Part shown: positions 34,201 to 45,491 of the stretch, one piece after another | Numbering within the stretch: position 1 is the first letter of the stretch | How the letters are laid out: each line of letters begins with the position of its first letter | Assembly (NCBI RefSeq): GCF_037042905.1 | Contig: NC_087246.1 | Location: 31,238,001-31,302,000 of the forward strand | Origin: Lytechinus pictus | Lineage: Eukaryota > Echinodermata > Echinoidea > Temnopleuroida > Toxopneustidae | DNA: 64,000 nt | Reading direction: 5' to 3' | Made by a program: the position numbers and the translations under genes | Notes under the pieces: model-generated | The model's input: the letters and a program-made list of their open reading frames with translations, nothing else | Database searches by the model: none | Told to the model about the DNA's origin: nothing

Positions 34201-37200
34201 CATGACATTTTCTCCAGCGACAATTGCTCCGATGTAAAATCTGCACGTTAAGCCAAACACAAAATCCAACCTCCATAGCTAAATAAACCCTTATCATTAT
34301 CTTAACATGATTCTGAGCCAAAAACTCCTAACTCTAATCCTATGCCCTCAGAGATATCAAGACCGGAGCAAATGTCACGGAGCAATTGTCATGTCACCTG
34401 TCGGGTACGCAGTGTGCTCACTTACCACTGCGGATCCAATGGCTACACCACCAGCGGTCGCTGCCATCTGACCCAGGAGACCAGGCTGACGTGGTTGGCC
34501 CATGGCCGAGGCTGGCTGCTGGGATGGCATGGGTGCTCTCTGTGGAACAGGGGCAGGGGCCATCGTTCTGGGTGGTGAAGACCTGTATGAGTATGGACAT
34601 GAAGAATACAAATATTCGAGACTGCAGTTTTCATAGAGTGGCATAGTAGATGATAAAGATTAGAACACTAGAAATTGTGGCTGATTCAGTTTGTCCATGT
34701 GTGGCATATAAGATAAGGTGCCTCCAGTGCTTCTTGTCCTGCTGTGCTTACACGTATCTGTGTGATTTTAATCAGAGAAGACATGCAACGACCACAAACT
34801 TTACACCTGCAATAAACAGACATAAACTGACTCAAAAGTTTTTTTTTCCCAAGAAAATCATTTATTTCTGTCAAATTTTTATGAGATTTTTGGCACACTT
34901 ACTCATTACAATACATTATCAACTGAAAATTTTTAAATAATATAAAAAGAAAAATTTATGTTTGATCTTAGTTTAATTTTTAGGTGTGTAGACATGCCCC
35001 TTCCCCCTCCTTCATAGACTGGATCGTCTAGAGTAACTGGCTAATCCAAAGTACAACTGAATTTGCTGTGGGCCCCCTAACAGGCCATTAGGCCTATATT
35101 GTGATATCCAAAGGCAAAGACACATCTCAACAAAGTCCAACAAATTAACCATGGAAACATCTGGGATCAAATGTCAAATCAAATGTGTAAATCCTAAGAA
35201 AATAGATGGTTATTCCTGTCTAATTTACACCATTTGGTGATCTCTCCGTCTTTGGAAGGGCGCTTGTATTTAAGAGATTGAAAAAGCTGAATTTGCCAAC
35301 TGTTGTTTAATTGACAAGCTAGGGGTGACATAATGTATATACATATAGAGAGTCATAGAAATCTGAGCCTTGATTATAAATAATTATTATAATAATTACG
35401 TATCAAGTTTCAAATTTAATGAATTGTTGAATAATAACTTTTATCTATAAATTGTTCTTCAAAACGGCATTTTGTAACATCGCTTAATATCGAAGCTGCG
35501 TCATAACAAAGCGGTTCATGGGTCAAGCCTATTGTATTTGTGATCAAGGAATCTACACAAGATCGGTCTGGTAATAAATGAATCAGCCTACAGTCTTGGG
35601 TCCAATTTACGTCTCTGTAAACAACTCATTCATGAAGAATTCTTTGAGACAGACACGCATGTGGTGGCTTTTACTTATTAAAAAATTTCACCCATTGCCT
35701 ACACCATGCCCCGACCCCCACCTGTGGTACTGCCCACAATGTTAAAAATATTTTGCAAAAATATTTTTCATTTGAAGTACCTTTCAAAATTACAATTTTT
35801 TATCGTTTGAACCTATAACTGGGTCTATTCTAGGAGACTAGTCGACATCTGGTATTGGGTGATGGCGAGTGTTGGAATGTTATTTTGATTGTGTGAGTGG
35901 GGGAGGTGCAGGGGCTAAAAGAGATTGCATTGTTTTGCCACATGAAAGAATTCTGGCTCCCACCGCTATCTCTCTCTCTCTCTCACACACGCACACACAG
36001 ATGGGGAGGGGTCAATTTTTTTCTGGAGTCACGACCTTAATGGGAACGCAAGTGGCTTCTTCTTTGTCTCCCAAAAGTTTCATTGGCCATCGAATGTCCA
36101 ATCACATATCGACTCAAGTCAGCTCGTTGTGTGTGTACTTTCTGTTTTATGCACACAGACGTGCAACCATAGACTTATATACGCCTACATTTATGCATAC
36201 AACATACATTGTGTATCGAGGGCAGGCATGCTAGGCCGGGTGGGATTAAAATTTTCGGACCACTTTCAGGTTGGTGTTTAACTGTGAATGTGATACAAAC
36301 ATTGTTCATTTTTGACAAATTCTATCTGTAACATTTTCAAACCTGTATCAAGTATTTAAAAACAATTGTTATCTTGTCATTTTGTTACTATAACTTGAGT
36401 ACCGGTATTCGAGTTATCCCAAGTGTCTAATCGGGATCTGCCGAACATTCGATTAGTGTAAATTTTGCTAATCGATTAGCGATCGGCGGCAAGCCATTCG
36501 AACCATTCGATCAATCGATGTTTACTCCCAGGCCTACCCTCCACTAATTTTTTTAAATACTGTAAACGCTGTTATTTTCGCGGGATTAATTTTTCGCGCT
36601 TGGCGGCTTCAAAACATATTTACGGGTTCTTGAATTCGCACTGCACTCCATAATCACATAGTCACTTCCTTTTTGCCCATCTGTGAATGGTTTTAATTAA
36701 CATTTCATCAACGAAATTGTATTTCTGATCATAATTCTAGCTGTAAAGCGGCATAATTCAACATTGTTTTGATCCAATCATGAGCTTTTGTGACATTTAG
36801 CGCAACTTTTCTTTGCGGGGTGGACATCGGGGAAGGCAAAACGGAGGCGCTGCTAGCTGCTGGCCTGGTATGGACGGCTGAGCACCGGGTAAGGACCAGG
36901 GGGATTACGGCTATTCAAAGTGCATGGGATCAATCAACAAACATGGGCGATCGACCCAACATCTTCTTAAAAACTAAACAGATCTAAACACTCACCAATC
37001 AAACAGCATGTAAATAAGCAATTTATATTTCAACCAAAATCATAATTTAAATACCGATCTGCGACTGTTAAAAAATGATCGCATTGCTTTTGAACAAATT
37101 CTTGCGATGCATATGATTTTGGAGCTCAAGTTTGCTTGCTTAAATGCCGCCCTCTAGAGGTCAAATAATGCAATCTCTTTGCCAAAACGATACACGCAAT

Positions 37201-40200
37201 TGAACCGCGGTTCAAAACTTGCATTAAAATAGATGCTCATAAATTCGCTCTCGCCGATCTTGCCGCTAAATCCGCAAAAATTTCCACTTTTACAGTACTT
37301 CTCCAAAACCCCTTCTTTCGTGTTCTTTTTCTTCTTCCGGTTGGAACTTGGATTCGAACCTCTCGCTGCAGAACGAGGCATCTCCAGTCTGTTGTCTTAC
37401 TCACTGAGCTAGCAGGAATTGAAAGCTATGCCTATAGTATGGGTTTCATAACGATTATCAACCAATATTACGACTAGTCTACTCTCCAAGAGTATTGAGT
37501 ATTTATTTTTCTGATTAAATAAACCAATGCCATTGGGAATTACAAACACTCAAGATTTTGACGGAATAAAACCATATTTTGTTATGTATCCAACTTTTCC
37601 TTCCTAAATCTCTTGTTAAATAATTATTGATAAACCTTCTCCATATTTTTTTCAATTTTAGTGTAGGGGACATATGTAGCCAGGAGGCTCCTATACAGTG
37701 CGTATCAAAAACAAGTTTACACTTTGAAAAAGCCCTGGGAATTAAAAAATATACAACATGTGGGTATTTTTTTCACATATAATCTTAGGTTTGGGTCTCA
37801 TCTATCCAATGAAAGTAAAAGTTTTGACAGAATGTTACACTTGAGTGAGCATTGTCCATTTTTGTAAAGCTCGCAGAAATCTGTTTGCGCAGAAATGCTT
37901 GTTTTCACGCTGTGTCAAGGGGAAGGGCGAAATCAAATTTAACCTTCGAAACATTTCTCATACATTTCCCTTGCACTTTAAGTCAATTGAAATAAAACAG
38001 ATACATTCAAGCATTTTGTAACAATTTTGCCACCCAAATTGAAATTTCAACACATAGTAAGCACAACCTTTACCCTTCTTGTGACAGCTGGATCTGGGGA
38101 CATAACTAAATCTGAACAAAAGTTTATATCAGACATTTCCAGCATTTTTTCATTTTTTATCATTTAAAGTGGGTTTACATTTCATTTTTTATTTAATACT
38201 TGTTTCTCCACATCTTTTCCAAGCTTGACAATGATTAACAAAATGAAAATCAAGCCTAAGCCATTTCATGTAAATCACAGCTCAATGTAAAGCAAATATC
38301 GTCAAGATGGCCTCGGTGTGTGGGGGAGTGGGGTGGGGCGCAATGCACTCTTCGAAGTGTTTTGGGCAAGGAAACAAGTTAAAAAGGTAAAAGATATCTT
38401 CAAATCAATTTTACTAGCTAAATTCAACGTGTTCTTCATTATTAAGGTCTACTTTTAATCGCATAACTATTTCAAAGTTCTGCGCAAATCATTTTTCACT
38501 AACTTTACAAAAGTAAGTGGTGCTCACTCAAGCGGAAATATTTTTCGACAGTTATATCGTCATTTGCTTAAATGGATCTGTACCAATGTTAAAATGTGGA
38601 AAAATCTTCAGGATATTACAAATGTATAATTTTACAGGATTTTTTCTAAGTGTAAACTTTTTTTGATACGCACTGTAGAGTAAAAATCATTTTCTATAAA
38701 CGTATGCTTACTCTCATCAGAGCAAGGAATTGCTTCCCATTCATCTACACACACTGCCAAAAAACCTGAAACTTTCGCCCCCAAGATTTCTACTTTCCTT
38801 CTAATAGATCTAGCCCTAAATCATGTACATGGGTAGACAGGAATAACCATCGTTTCTGGGGATTTATTTAACAATTTCTGACATTTTACTATCATCCCCA
38901 TTCACCGATGGTAGTGTGTTAGTGCGAGCCTGCATGTGTAATCAGGACCACCAATTCGGGCGACCGGGTTTTGTCTTGATTTTTTTTAATTTTTTTATTC
39001 TAAATGACATATTATCTTGAACGAAGGCCAACTATTTTCGTTAGACTCTAATCTTTCTTTTGATACTATACAAATTGCAAGAAAATGTCGAAAATATACG
39101 TTACCAATGATTTATTCCTTAAATTCTTAATTTTTCTGCCGGAGAGGAAAAAATGGCAGCCGTGTGTTGCTGCCCTCTACGTTCAACGAGTTATGCTTTT
39201 ATCAAGGCTTTCCGATTAGAATTTTTGATATCCTGGCCAATCAATGCGAGCGACAAGTTCCAAACGCACGCACATCTACAAGCGCAAAGCAGCGGCACAA
39301 ATCGCGATATATAGCGACTGGTAAATATGTCTGTAAGGATGATGACGTCATCCAAGATGGCAACTTACGTTGACCAACGAAAGGATCAAAGATGACTGTT
39401 TTCATCATTTGAAAGGAATTAGCGGTAACTCCGATCTAAGGTACAATCTTTCTTAATTCTATATATTTTTCGTAAATTTTATGTAATTTCTTTTTTATAA
39501 TTTATAATTTTATAATTCTAATTTATAATGTGACATTTTATGTACTAAAAACGATCCGGGTATAAGCCGAATGTTAGATCTAAAGTTACTGCTAATACGT
39601 TGGCTGTACGTACGGGCCTCCAGCTCTTCAGTCTATGTATTGGTGAGTGGAGCCAACGCAGTTCAGCGTAACAACCAAAATACAGAGACAGAAGCTTTTG
39701 GTCTAGTACATGGGATACAACTTCATTTCCGACATTTCTACGACATTGATTTCATTTTTAAACAAGAATTCATTAAACAACAAGAAGAAAGTTGTGAAAA
39801 TGTTATGCAACATCACTCGATAATTTTAAATACAAGAAATTAATTCTAAAACACTGATGTGCAATTCATATGTACTACAGTACATAACCGGAGAGTTTTA
39901 ATTGTTAAAGAAATTGTATCCCAAACCCCGATATGCAGTCTCGTGTACATTTTACATACCATTTTGTTCAAATACACTTCGATCCAAACATTGTTTTTAT
40001 CAGGTTTATAGTACCTACATCTTTGTTGTAATTTGTTACAATTTATTATGTATCATTTTTTTATATTTATAATTCAGTTTGGTTTATAAATACATGACAC
40101 ACTATTTTTATGTACTCTCACACTTATGTAAATTATACCACTTTTTTATTTCTATCAAGTGTTCAACTTATAAACAGGGTGCGACACTAGCGCCGGTCTG

Positions 40201-43200
40201 ACGGTCCCGACCGGTAAAACTCGCTGTCGGGCCGGTAGATTTTTCAGAATAGCAAGATTTACTGGTCGGACATGACCAGTAAAAAATATCATTGTCTGAT
40301 TGTCAGGCCAGTAATTTTCCCCAAAATAGCAAGATTTATGGGTCAGACATGACCAGTAATAAAAACCATTGTTGGGCCAGTAACTTTTCCAGAAATGGTC
40401 AAATTCACTGGTCCAACATAAACATAAAAAATATTCCATGACTCAAATTGCAAACCATTTTTATCCCGCTAATTTCTGTCATTCACACACAGAATAAATC
40501 GATGTACTGTAATTTGTACTAGGGTAACATACAGTGTACATGTAGCCAGCCACACAGCCCACATGATAAATTTTCTACTGGCTGCACGAACGTAGCTTGG
40601 CTAACCTCTGGCAGAAATCTCTCACAGAACTGTCAAAATTCACAGTTCACACTCATGAAAAGCTCTTATAATGTCCATATTTCCTAAAAATTGGGGTAAC
40701 TCTGTCATTTGTAAGCAGTAAAAGGAGAAATTTTCACTTCTGTTTTAGTTCAAACAGATCAGGTTTCGAGTGATATCGGCTAAATACATGATAACCCCAC
40801 AAATGCATTTATATGTGTGTTGATACACTTGGCTTCTGACTTTCTTTCGTAGCTATATTTTAATTGAGCCAAAAAAAAACTGATAATTTATTTATGATGA
40901 AAGTTTTAGCTTTCTTCCTCTGTTTTCTGTCCTTCTTTCTTTTCAATATTTCTTTGTTTCTTCCCTCTCTTCTTTCATTTTTTTGTTACTGTCTTTCTTT
41001 TTTAATTTTCTTTATTTCATTCTTTCATTCTTTCTATCCTTTTAAAAAACATTTTTCTCTATTTCTCTTTCTTTCTTTTTTTTTGGATTTCTTTCTTTTT
41101 TAAATTCTTGAGTCCATCCATATTTATCTCTTCTTTCTTTCTTCCTTTTTTCTTTCCTTCCTTCTTTTTACCCTTACCTTCCTTCATTCTTTGTTACTTT
41201 CTTTGTTTCTTTCTTCCTTCCATCCATCCTTTCTTTACCCTTTCTTGTTTTTTATTTCTTCCTTCTTTCAGCCCTTTCTCTTTCTTTCATTCATTCCTTT
41301 CTTCTTTCTGTCTTTTGTTCTTTCTTTTTTCCCTTCGTTCAATCTATCCTTTTACATTTTCTTTCTTTTTTTTACTGTTTGCTTCCTTTCTTTTTTTCAT
41401 TCTTTCTTTCTTTCATTCCTTACTTTCTTTGTCTCTCAGTCTTTCTTTTTCTTCCTTTCATCTATTCTTTTACATTTTCTTTGTTTTTTATATTGCTTGC
41501 TTCCTTCCCTTCACTCTTTTTTCCTTCTATCATTTTACCTTTTCTTTCCTTTCTTCCTTCTTTCAATCCTTCCTCTCTTTCTTTCTTTTTCCTCCTTTCC
41601 ATCTCTCCTTTTACCCTTTCTTTTTTTTATTGCTTCTTCTTTCTTTCATTCACTACTTTGTCTTTTGGTCTTTCTTTCTTTATTGCTTGCTTCATTTCTT
41701 TCCTTCATTCCTTTATTTCTTTTGTTCTTTCTTTATTTTTGTTCTCCCTTCCTTCTTTCCTTTCCTTCTTTAGTTCTTTCTTTTTTCCCTTCCATCACAG
41801 CTATCCTTCCTTTACCTTTTCTTTTTTCTTCCTTCCTTTCTTTTATTCTTTCTTTCTGTCTTGCTTTCTTTTGTCTTTCATTCCTTCATTTTTTCTTGGG
41901 GGGGGGGGGTAACAAGAAAGGACAGCAAAATAAACTCGCGCCTTTTTAAAATGTTTTCTTTATTTTGGGGGACCAGTAGATCTTTGGTTTGGACCAGCAA
42001 AAAATTGAAAAAATCTACTGGTCCGACATGAATAGATTGGACCAGTAGAAAAAATGGTTAGTGTGGAGCCCTGTTATAAATATATTTTATTATCCTGATT
42101 TTTATCAATTTTTATTTAGTTCTGTAACCATTAATTCATACACTTCGTCTCCGAATTGTGTACTTTAATTCGTTGATAATTACTTCAATTTAATCACATT
42201 TACATATTGTTAATTTTCTTGTATGGCATTGTTTCACTTCATTTAAAGAAGAATGAAACTCTTGGAGCAAGTTAGCTTTTGTGAAAGCAGAAAAATCAAA
42301 GAATAAGATCAACAAAACTTTGAGTAAAATAGGACTAGCAATAAAAGAGTTATGAGCATTTGAATGTCGAGATCACTAATGCTATGGAGATCCTCCCATT
42401 GGCAATGCGACCAAGATCTGTGATGTCACACACGTACAACTCTCCCATTTGGACACTGAAAATATACCCCAAAACATCTCTTTTTGCTCATTCTAATCAT
42501 ATGACAAACGATTCATCAATGATATAATGTTGTGAAACCTCTGTACTTGTCATCTCATAAAGAGAACACCTCACCTTGTGATAGACTCTATAAAAGTGAG
42601 AATATAAGTGAAATAAGTACTAAAGTAATGAGGGAGTTGTACGTGTGTGATATCACAGATCTTGGTCGCATTGCCGTTGGGAGGATCTACATGGCACTAG
42701 TGATCTCAATATTCGAATGCTCATAACTTTCTTATTATTCATTCAATCTTCCTCAAACTTTCAACAATATGTTTCTTTGATTTTTCTCTTTGATATGGAT
42801 TCAGCTGGTTTCAAGGGTTTCATTCTCCTTTAAGCACAAATTTTCAGATATTACTTTGATTTTTATCTCATTTTAAATATATTATTGATTTACATGTATT
42901 AACGTTTTTAATGTCAGTACCATGATGTAAAACAGTTTTTTAACTGATCCTGTCATCCTGAATAAATATATTTGAATAAATAAATAAATAAAGACGGGAA
43001 AAACTTGCCGTGTTTACGTCCCCATCTTGATTTCATTGTCTTTCGCTTGGCGACAGCACGCAAACCGCGCGCTTTGAATGGGGATTATAGTGACATGTCA
43101 GAAATTGTTAAGGAAATCCCCAGAAACGACGGTTATTCCTGTCTAACGTTAGGCTAATCTGACTCTGTGCAGTGGCCAGTGTAGACCAAAAGCTTCGGTC

Positions 43201-43855
43201 TCTGTTATGTTGGTTGTTCAGCTGAACTCCGTTGGCTTCACTCACCAAATACAGAGACCGAAGTTCTAGCGCGATCTGTACAGGGGACTCAATGGCAATA
43301 TGTTTATGTACTTAAGATCGGATAAAACGGGGAAGTGAATTTGCGCGACAGCCGAGGTAAGTCACTGTTTTTGTTCCTTTTAACTTGATTTTTCACCGTT
43401 TTTTGGCAATTAATGCCAAGAGGGAATATTAATTTGCATTTTGGTCGCGTTAATTTTCAAAATTTTTATTCATTAAAGACAAAAATTGAAGAGCCCCGAC
43501 GGGGGGATTTTGCATTGCAAGTCCCCTAATGGTGGCTGCACGCTAGCGAGCCGTCTGTGTACGAGGAGAAAAAAAAAAAAAAAAAAAGTTAAAAAACTCC
43601 TCGAAACAGACGGCTGCCAGCTGTCTATGGCCAGTGCAGCAAGCGCGCGCTCCACACCACTAGCTACCAGCTGAGCTCGGACTCTGGGAGGACCAGCGGC
43701 CTGGGATTGTGCAATGAAAGGTCGAAAACGAGGGGGTCGGGACACGCGTACCGTACTTGAACGGTTTTTGTTCCACAAAGGATAAACAAAACAACCAAAA
43801 ATACTTACCGAACTGGTGAAACGGACCTTCCACGACTTCTTCCTCCTCGTGGCAT
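31252..43855 (-). CDS. CHCHD2: CHCHD2/CHCHD10-type mitochondrial twin CX9C protein, complete
   Basis: Small intermembrane-space protein; the vertebrate pair CHCHD2 (MNRR1) and CHCHD10 affects cristae organisation, respiration and stress signalling. Four coding exons, minus strand: 43809-43855, 34426-34582, 33020-33221, 31252-31262, with GT-AG borders and phases 2, 0, 1 preserved, encode 138 residues (human 142-151). Exon 1 is the Arg-rich start [15 protein letters not shown]. Exon 2 is Pro/Gln-rich and then [21 protein letters not shown] (residues 48-68), the family's hydrophobic Gly/Ala segment, continued in exon 3 by [11 protein letters not shown]. The CHCH domain has C101-x9-C111 and C121-x9-C131. 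Exon 3 also has DVTYQEQP followed by a Gln run. The final 11-nt exon completes RANGLA-stop, the same ending as human CHCHD2. This probably represents the single invertebrate co-orthologue of CHCHD2 and CHCHD10, so the symbol is approximate. Intron 1 is 9.2 kb and full of mobile elements. Confidence 0.95.
31310..31706 (+). repeat. Unnamed dispersed repeat, copy 2
   Basis: Direct relative of 11000-11412 over its full length; it begins within about 50 bp upstream (genomic right) of the last CHCHD2/10 coding exon, inside intron 3. Confidence 0.65.
31795..32280. mobile_element. Fold-back MITE of the 570-620 bp family, right end shortened
   Basis: AGATTCACAGAGCGAAATGC, AACAGTTATATGCACATCGT and ATTCATTAGGTGGGCTGATG, with the inverted partner from 32190. 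The outer end of the right arm is missing. Confidence 0.75.
32395..32893. mobile_element. MITE with GGCCTACCATTGACAAATCA ends
   Basis: GGCCTACCATTGACAAATCA at the left and its exact inverse at the right bound about 0.5 kb without coding capacity. CHCHD2/10 intron 3. Confidence 0.75.
33222..34425. other. CHCHD2/10 intron 2
   Basis: AT-rich; an A-run near 33400 and C-run near 33486 with GACAAGCAAAAAAA recall the GCTTGTCAAAATTTT repeat elsewhere. Nothing else recognised. Confidence 0.5.
37329..37415 (-). repeat. tRNA-derived SINE head
   Basis: Minus strand reads CTAGCTCAGTGAGTAAGAC (A box) and, about 37 nt on, AGAGGTTCGAATCC (perfect B box). Acceptor, D and T stems do not pair well, so this is a tRNA-like Pol III promoter rather than a working tRNA. 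Confidence 0.6.
37696..38675. mobile_element. Tc1/mariner-type MITE with TA target duplication
   Basis: CAGTGCGTATCAAAAACAAG at the left and the inverted CAGTGCGTATCAAAAAAAGT at the right, each flanked by TA (37694-37695, 38676-38677). About 980 bp, no transposase. Inserted in a repeat related to 18655-18960; CHCHD2/10 intron 1. Confidence 0.88.
38833..39730. repeat. Dispersed repeat blocks shared, inverted, with 43078-43290
   Basis: AGACAGGAATAACCATCGTT with TCTGGGGATTTATTTAAC (38833-38875), and GGTGAGTGGAGCCAACGCAG with GAAGCTTTTGGTCTA (about 39640-39705), recur as complements at 43078-43150 and 43185-43275, but not in simple mirror order. Confidence 0.55.
40175..42073. mobile_element. Same 7-bp-duplication transposon family, copy 2
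   Basis: Direct-orientation relative of the element at 748-2848. It has the left end CAGGGTGCGACACTAGCGCC, the same 68-bp hairpin units (40210-40435), the same TTTCTTTC-like tract (40910-41895), a G-run with GTAACAAG, and the ending GTGTGGAGCCCTG. It is flanked by the perfect 7-bp repeat TTATAAA (40168-40174 and 42074-42080). It lies in CHCHD2/10 intron 1. The tract is shorter than in copy 1, as expected for replication slippage. Confidence 0.82.
42242..42834. mobile_element. Fold-back MITE with TTTAAAGAAGAATGAAAC ends
   Basis: Left arm TTAAAGAAGAATGAAACTCT and inverted right end GGGTTTCATTCTCCTTTAA. Arms share TGCGACCAAGATCTGTGATG and ACACGTACAAC. CHCHD2/10 intron 1. Confidence 0.75.
43551..43608. 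repeat. AGCCGTCTGTNTACGAGGAG hairpin around an A-run
   Basis: AGCCGTCTGTGTACGAGGAG and the complement of AGCCGTCTGTTTCGAGGAG flank an A-rich loop, 200 bp inside CHCHD2/10 intron 1. Confidence 0.6.
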
Positions 43856-43960
43856 CGTTGATTATGTGAACTGGTGACAAAAACCGTTAAATTTTGCGAG
43901 TTTTCCTCCCCAAGAGTTGGTGTCTCGTATCGTGAATTACATCAGCAGCCAAGTAACAAA

Positions 43961-43976
43961 CCAATGCGCATGCGCA
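43961..43976. promoter_or_regulatory. NRF1-type palindrome with adjoining CCAAT box upstream of CHCHD2/10
   Basis: TGCGCATGCGCA at 43965-43976 is a perfect match to the NRF1 consensus YGCGCAYGCGCR, and CCAAT overlaps its left edge (43961-43965). It lies 110 bp upstream of the CHCHD2/10 start codon in a CpG-containing stretch. NRF1 is known to control nuclear genes for mitochondrial proteins. Occupancy is inference. Confidence 0.6.
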
Positions 43977-44529
43977 AATGTATCACGCTCTATTTTGATT
44001 ACGCAATATAAGCGGGACACTTGTTTTAAAATCGCAGTTGAGAGAAATGGAGAAATGTTGTTTGTTTAAAAGTGAATATACATGTATACGGCAATAGGCC
44101 TATAGTCGAAGAAATCAGTGAATGAAACCAAGGGGTACAGATTGCATGGGCTTTAATTGGGGCCATATGGACCCCGGCGGCGGAAGCATGATTTTTTTTT
44201 GGGGGGGGGGGAGGAGAGGAAGGCAAAATCCGGCAAAATATTTTCATCCACGTTTTCCCCAGTCGGCTGCAAAAAGCTTTTTTTTTTTTTAATTTAGGGG
44301 GTAGTCCCCGAACTAAAGTCTGAAGTAAGTATACACCTGAGTTTTTGTTTTGTTTTACAAACAAGGTTAGATATCTAGTAAGGCGGGCGTGTATCCAGGA
44401 TTTTTTTGTGTCCAGATTTTTTTTTTTTACAAAAAACCCTAATAAGGCAGGCGTGTATATATCTAGGATTTTGTAACTGGGGCCCCGACCTGATTTAGGT
44501 GCCCCTGTGTACTTTTCGAAAAATGGAGC

Positions 44530-45480
44530 CCCCATGAACGTGAATCATGAACAGGATGGGATCTAAATAAACATTTTATGCTGAAAAGTTTTGATATTCC
44601 GACACAAAACTGGACATTCCAGGTACTTTTTTCTAAACCATGAACAGGATGTGTATCTATCTAAACAACCGATGTAGGGCGAAAATGTTTATATTCTGAT
44701 CGACCTAAAATTTTGGTATTAAATTTTGGTAATCATGAGCAGCTGAAAGTTTTTTTTATATCCCGACTCAAAAGTTATGATTCTAGTACTTTTATTTACC
44801 CTGAACAGGATGAGTATCTAAACAGTTGATGCGAGTGCGATGCGCGAGCTGAAAAATATTGATATTCAGACCTAAAATTTGTGATTCTAAGCACTTTGTG
44901 ACCCTAAACAGAATGGGTATCTATCTCAACAATTATTGATGCGAGCGCGAAGCGTGAGCTGAAAAATATTGACATTCAAATATTGACATTCAGACCTAAA
45001 ATTTGGATATTCTAAGCACTTTCAGTAATCATGAAAAGGATTTGCATCTATAAACAATTGATGCGAGCAGGAAGCGCGAAATTAATATTTTTTTTATATT
45101 CTGACCTAAAATTTTGACATTCTTAAGCAATTTTGATAATCATGATAAGGATGGGTATCTATCTAAGCATTATTGATGCGAAGCACGAGGAGAAAGATTT
45201 TTATATTCCTGACCTAAAATTTTGACTAAGCATCTTTCGTAATCATGAACAGGAAGGGTATCTCATAAAATATTTTATGCGAGCGTAAAGCTCGAGCTGA
45301 AAATTGTTGACCTTCTCAGCACTTTTACTAATTTAGTATTAGTAATCATCATGAACAGGATATGTATCTCACTAAACGTTTTATTCGAGTGCGAGGAGCG
45401 AGATAAATACAAGTGATATACTGACCTGAAAAGGGAATACTAAATCAATTACTGTTTGCTGTAAATCATGAAAAGAATGC
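44530..45480 (+). repeat. Degenerate tandem array, unit about 105-120 bp (GATGCGAGCGCGAAGCGYGAGC)
   Basis: Roughly nine units of CATGAACAGGATGGGTATCT, then AAACAATTGATGCGAGCGCG, GCTGAAAAATATTGATATTC and GACCTAAAATTTTG. The array seems to continue at 47330-47500 (AAGCGCGAAGCGCGAGCG), beyond the fold-back at 45492-47320. Tandem repeats with this GCGAAGCGCGAGC core are, as I recall, common in marine invertebrate genomes. Confidence 0.75.
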
Positions 45481-45491
45481 CTATTTTCTTG

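Noticed and set aside
35869..36234. 121-residue plus-strand frame
   Set aside because: Runs through a (CT)n(CA)n microsatellite, no recognisable domain, inside CHCHD2/10 intron 1.
36790..36987. 65-residue plus-strand frame with [16 protein letters not shown]
   Set aside because: Looks faintly like a nucleotide-binding loop, but has no further family motif and no convincing splice partner.
37154..37381. Alternative CHCHD2/10 first exon (MPRSAARGS...)
   Set aside because: Begins within the SINE head; no donor in the required phase 2 is apparent, while 43809-43855 fits exactly.
37329..37415. Functional tRNA gene on the minus strand
   Set aside because: A and B boxes are good, but acceptor, D and T stems do not pair; kept as a SINE head.
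41108..41949. Long reading frames resembling membrane proteins
   Set aside because: Same pyrimidine tract in the second transposon copy; hydrophobicity comes from TTT/TTC/CTT codons.
38833..43290. Single 4.4-kb inverted repeat
   Set aside because: The complementary blocks occur in order A, B, A', B', which a simple palindrome would not give; more likely independent repeat copies.
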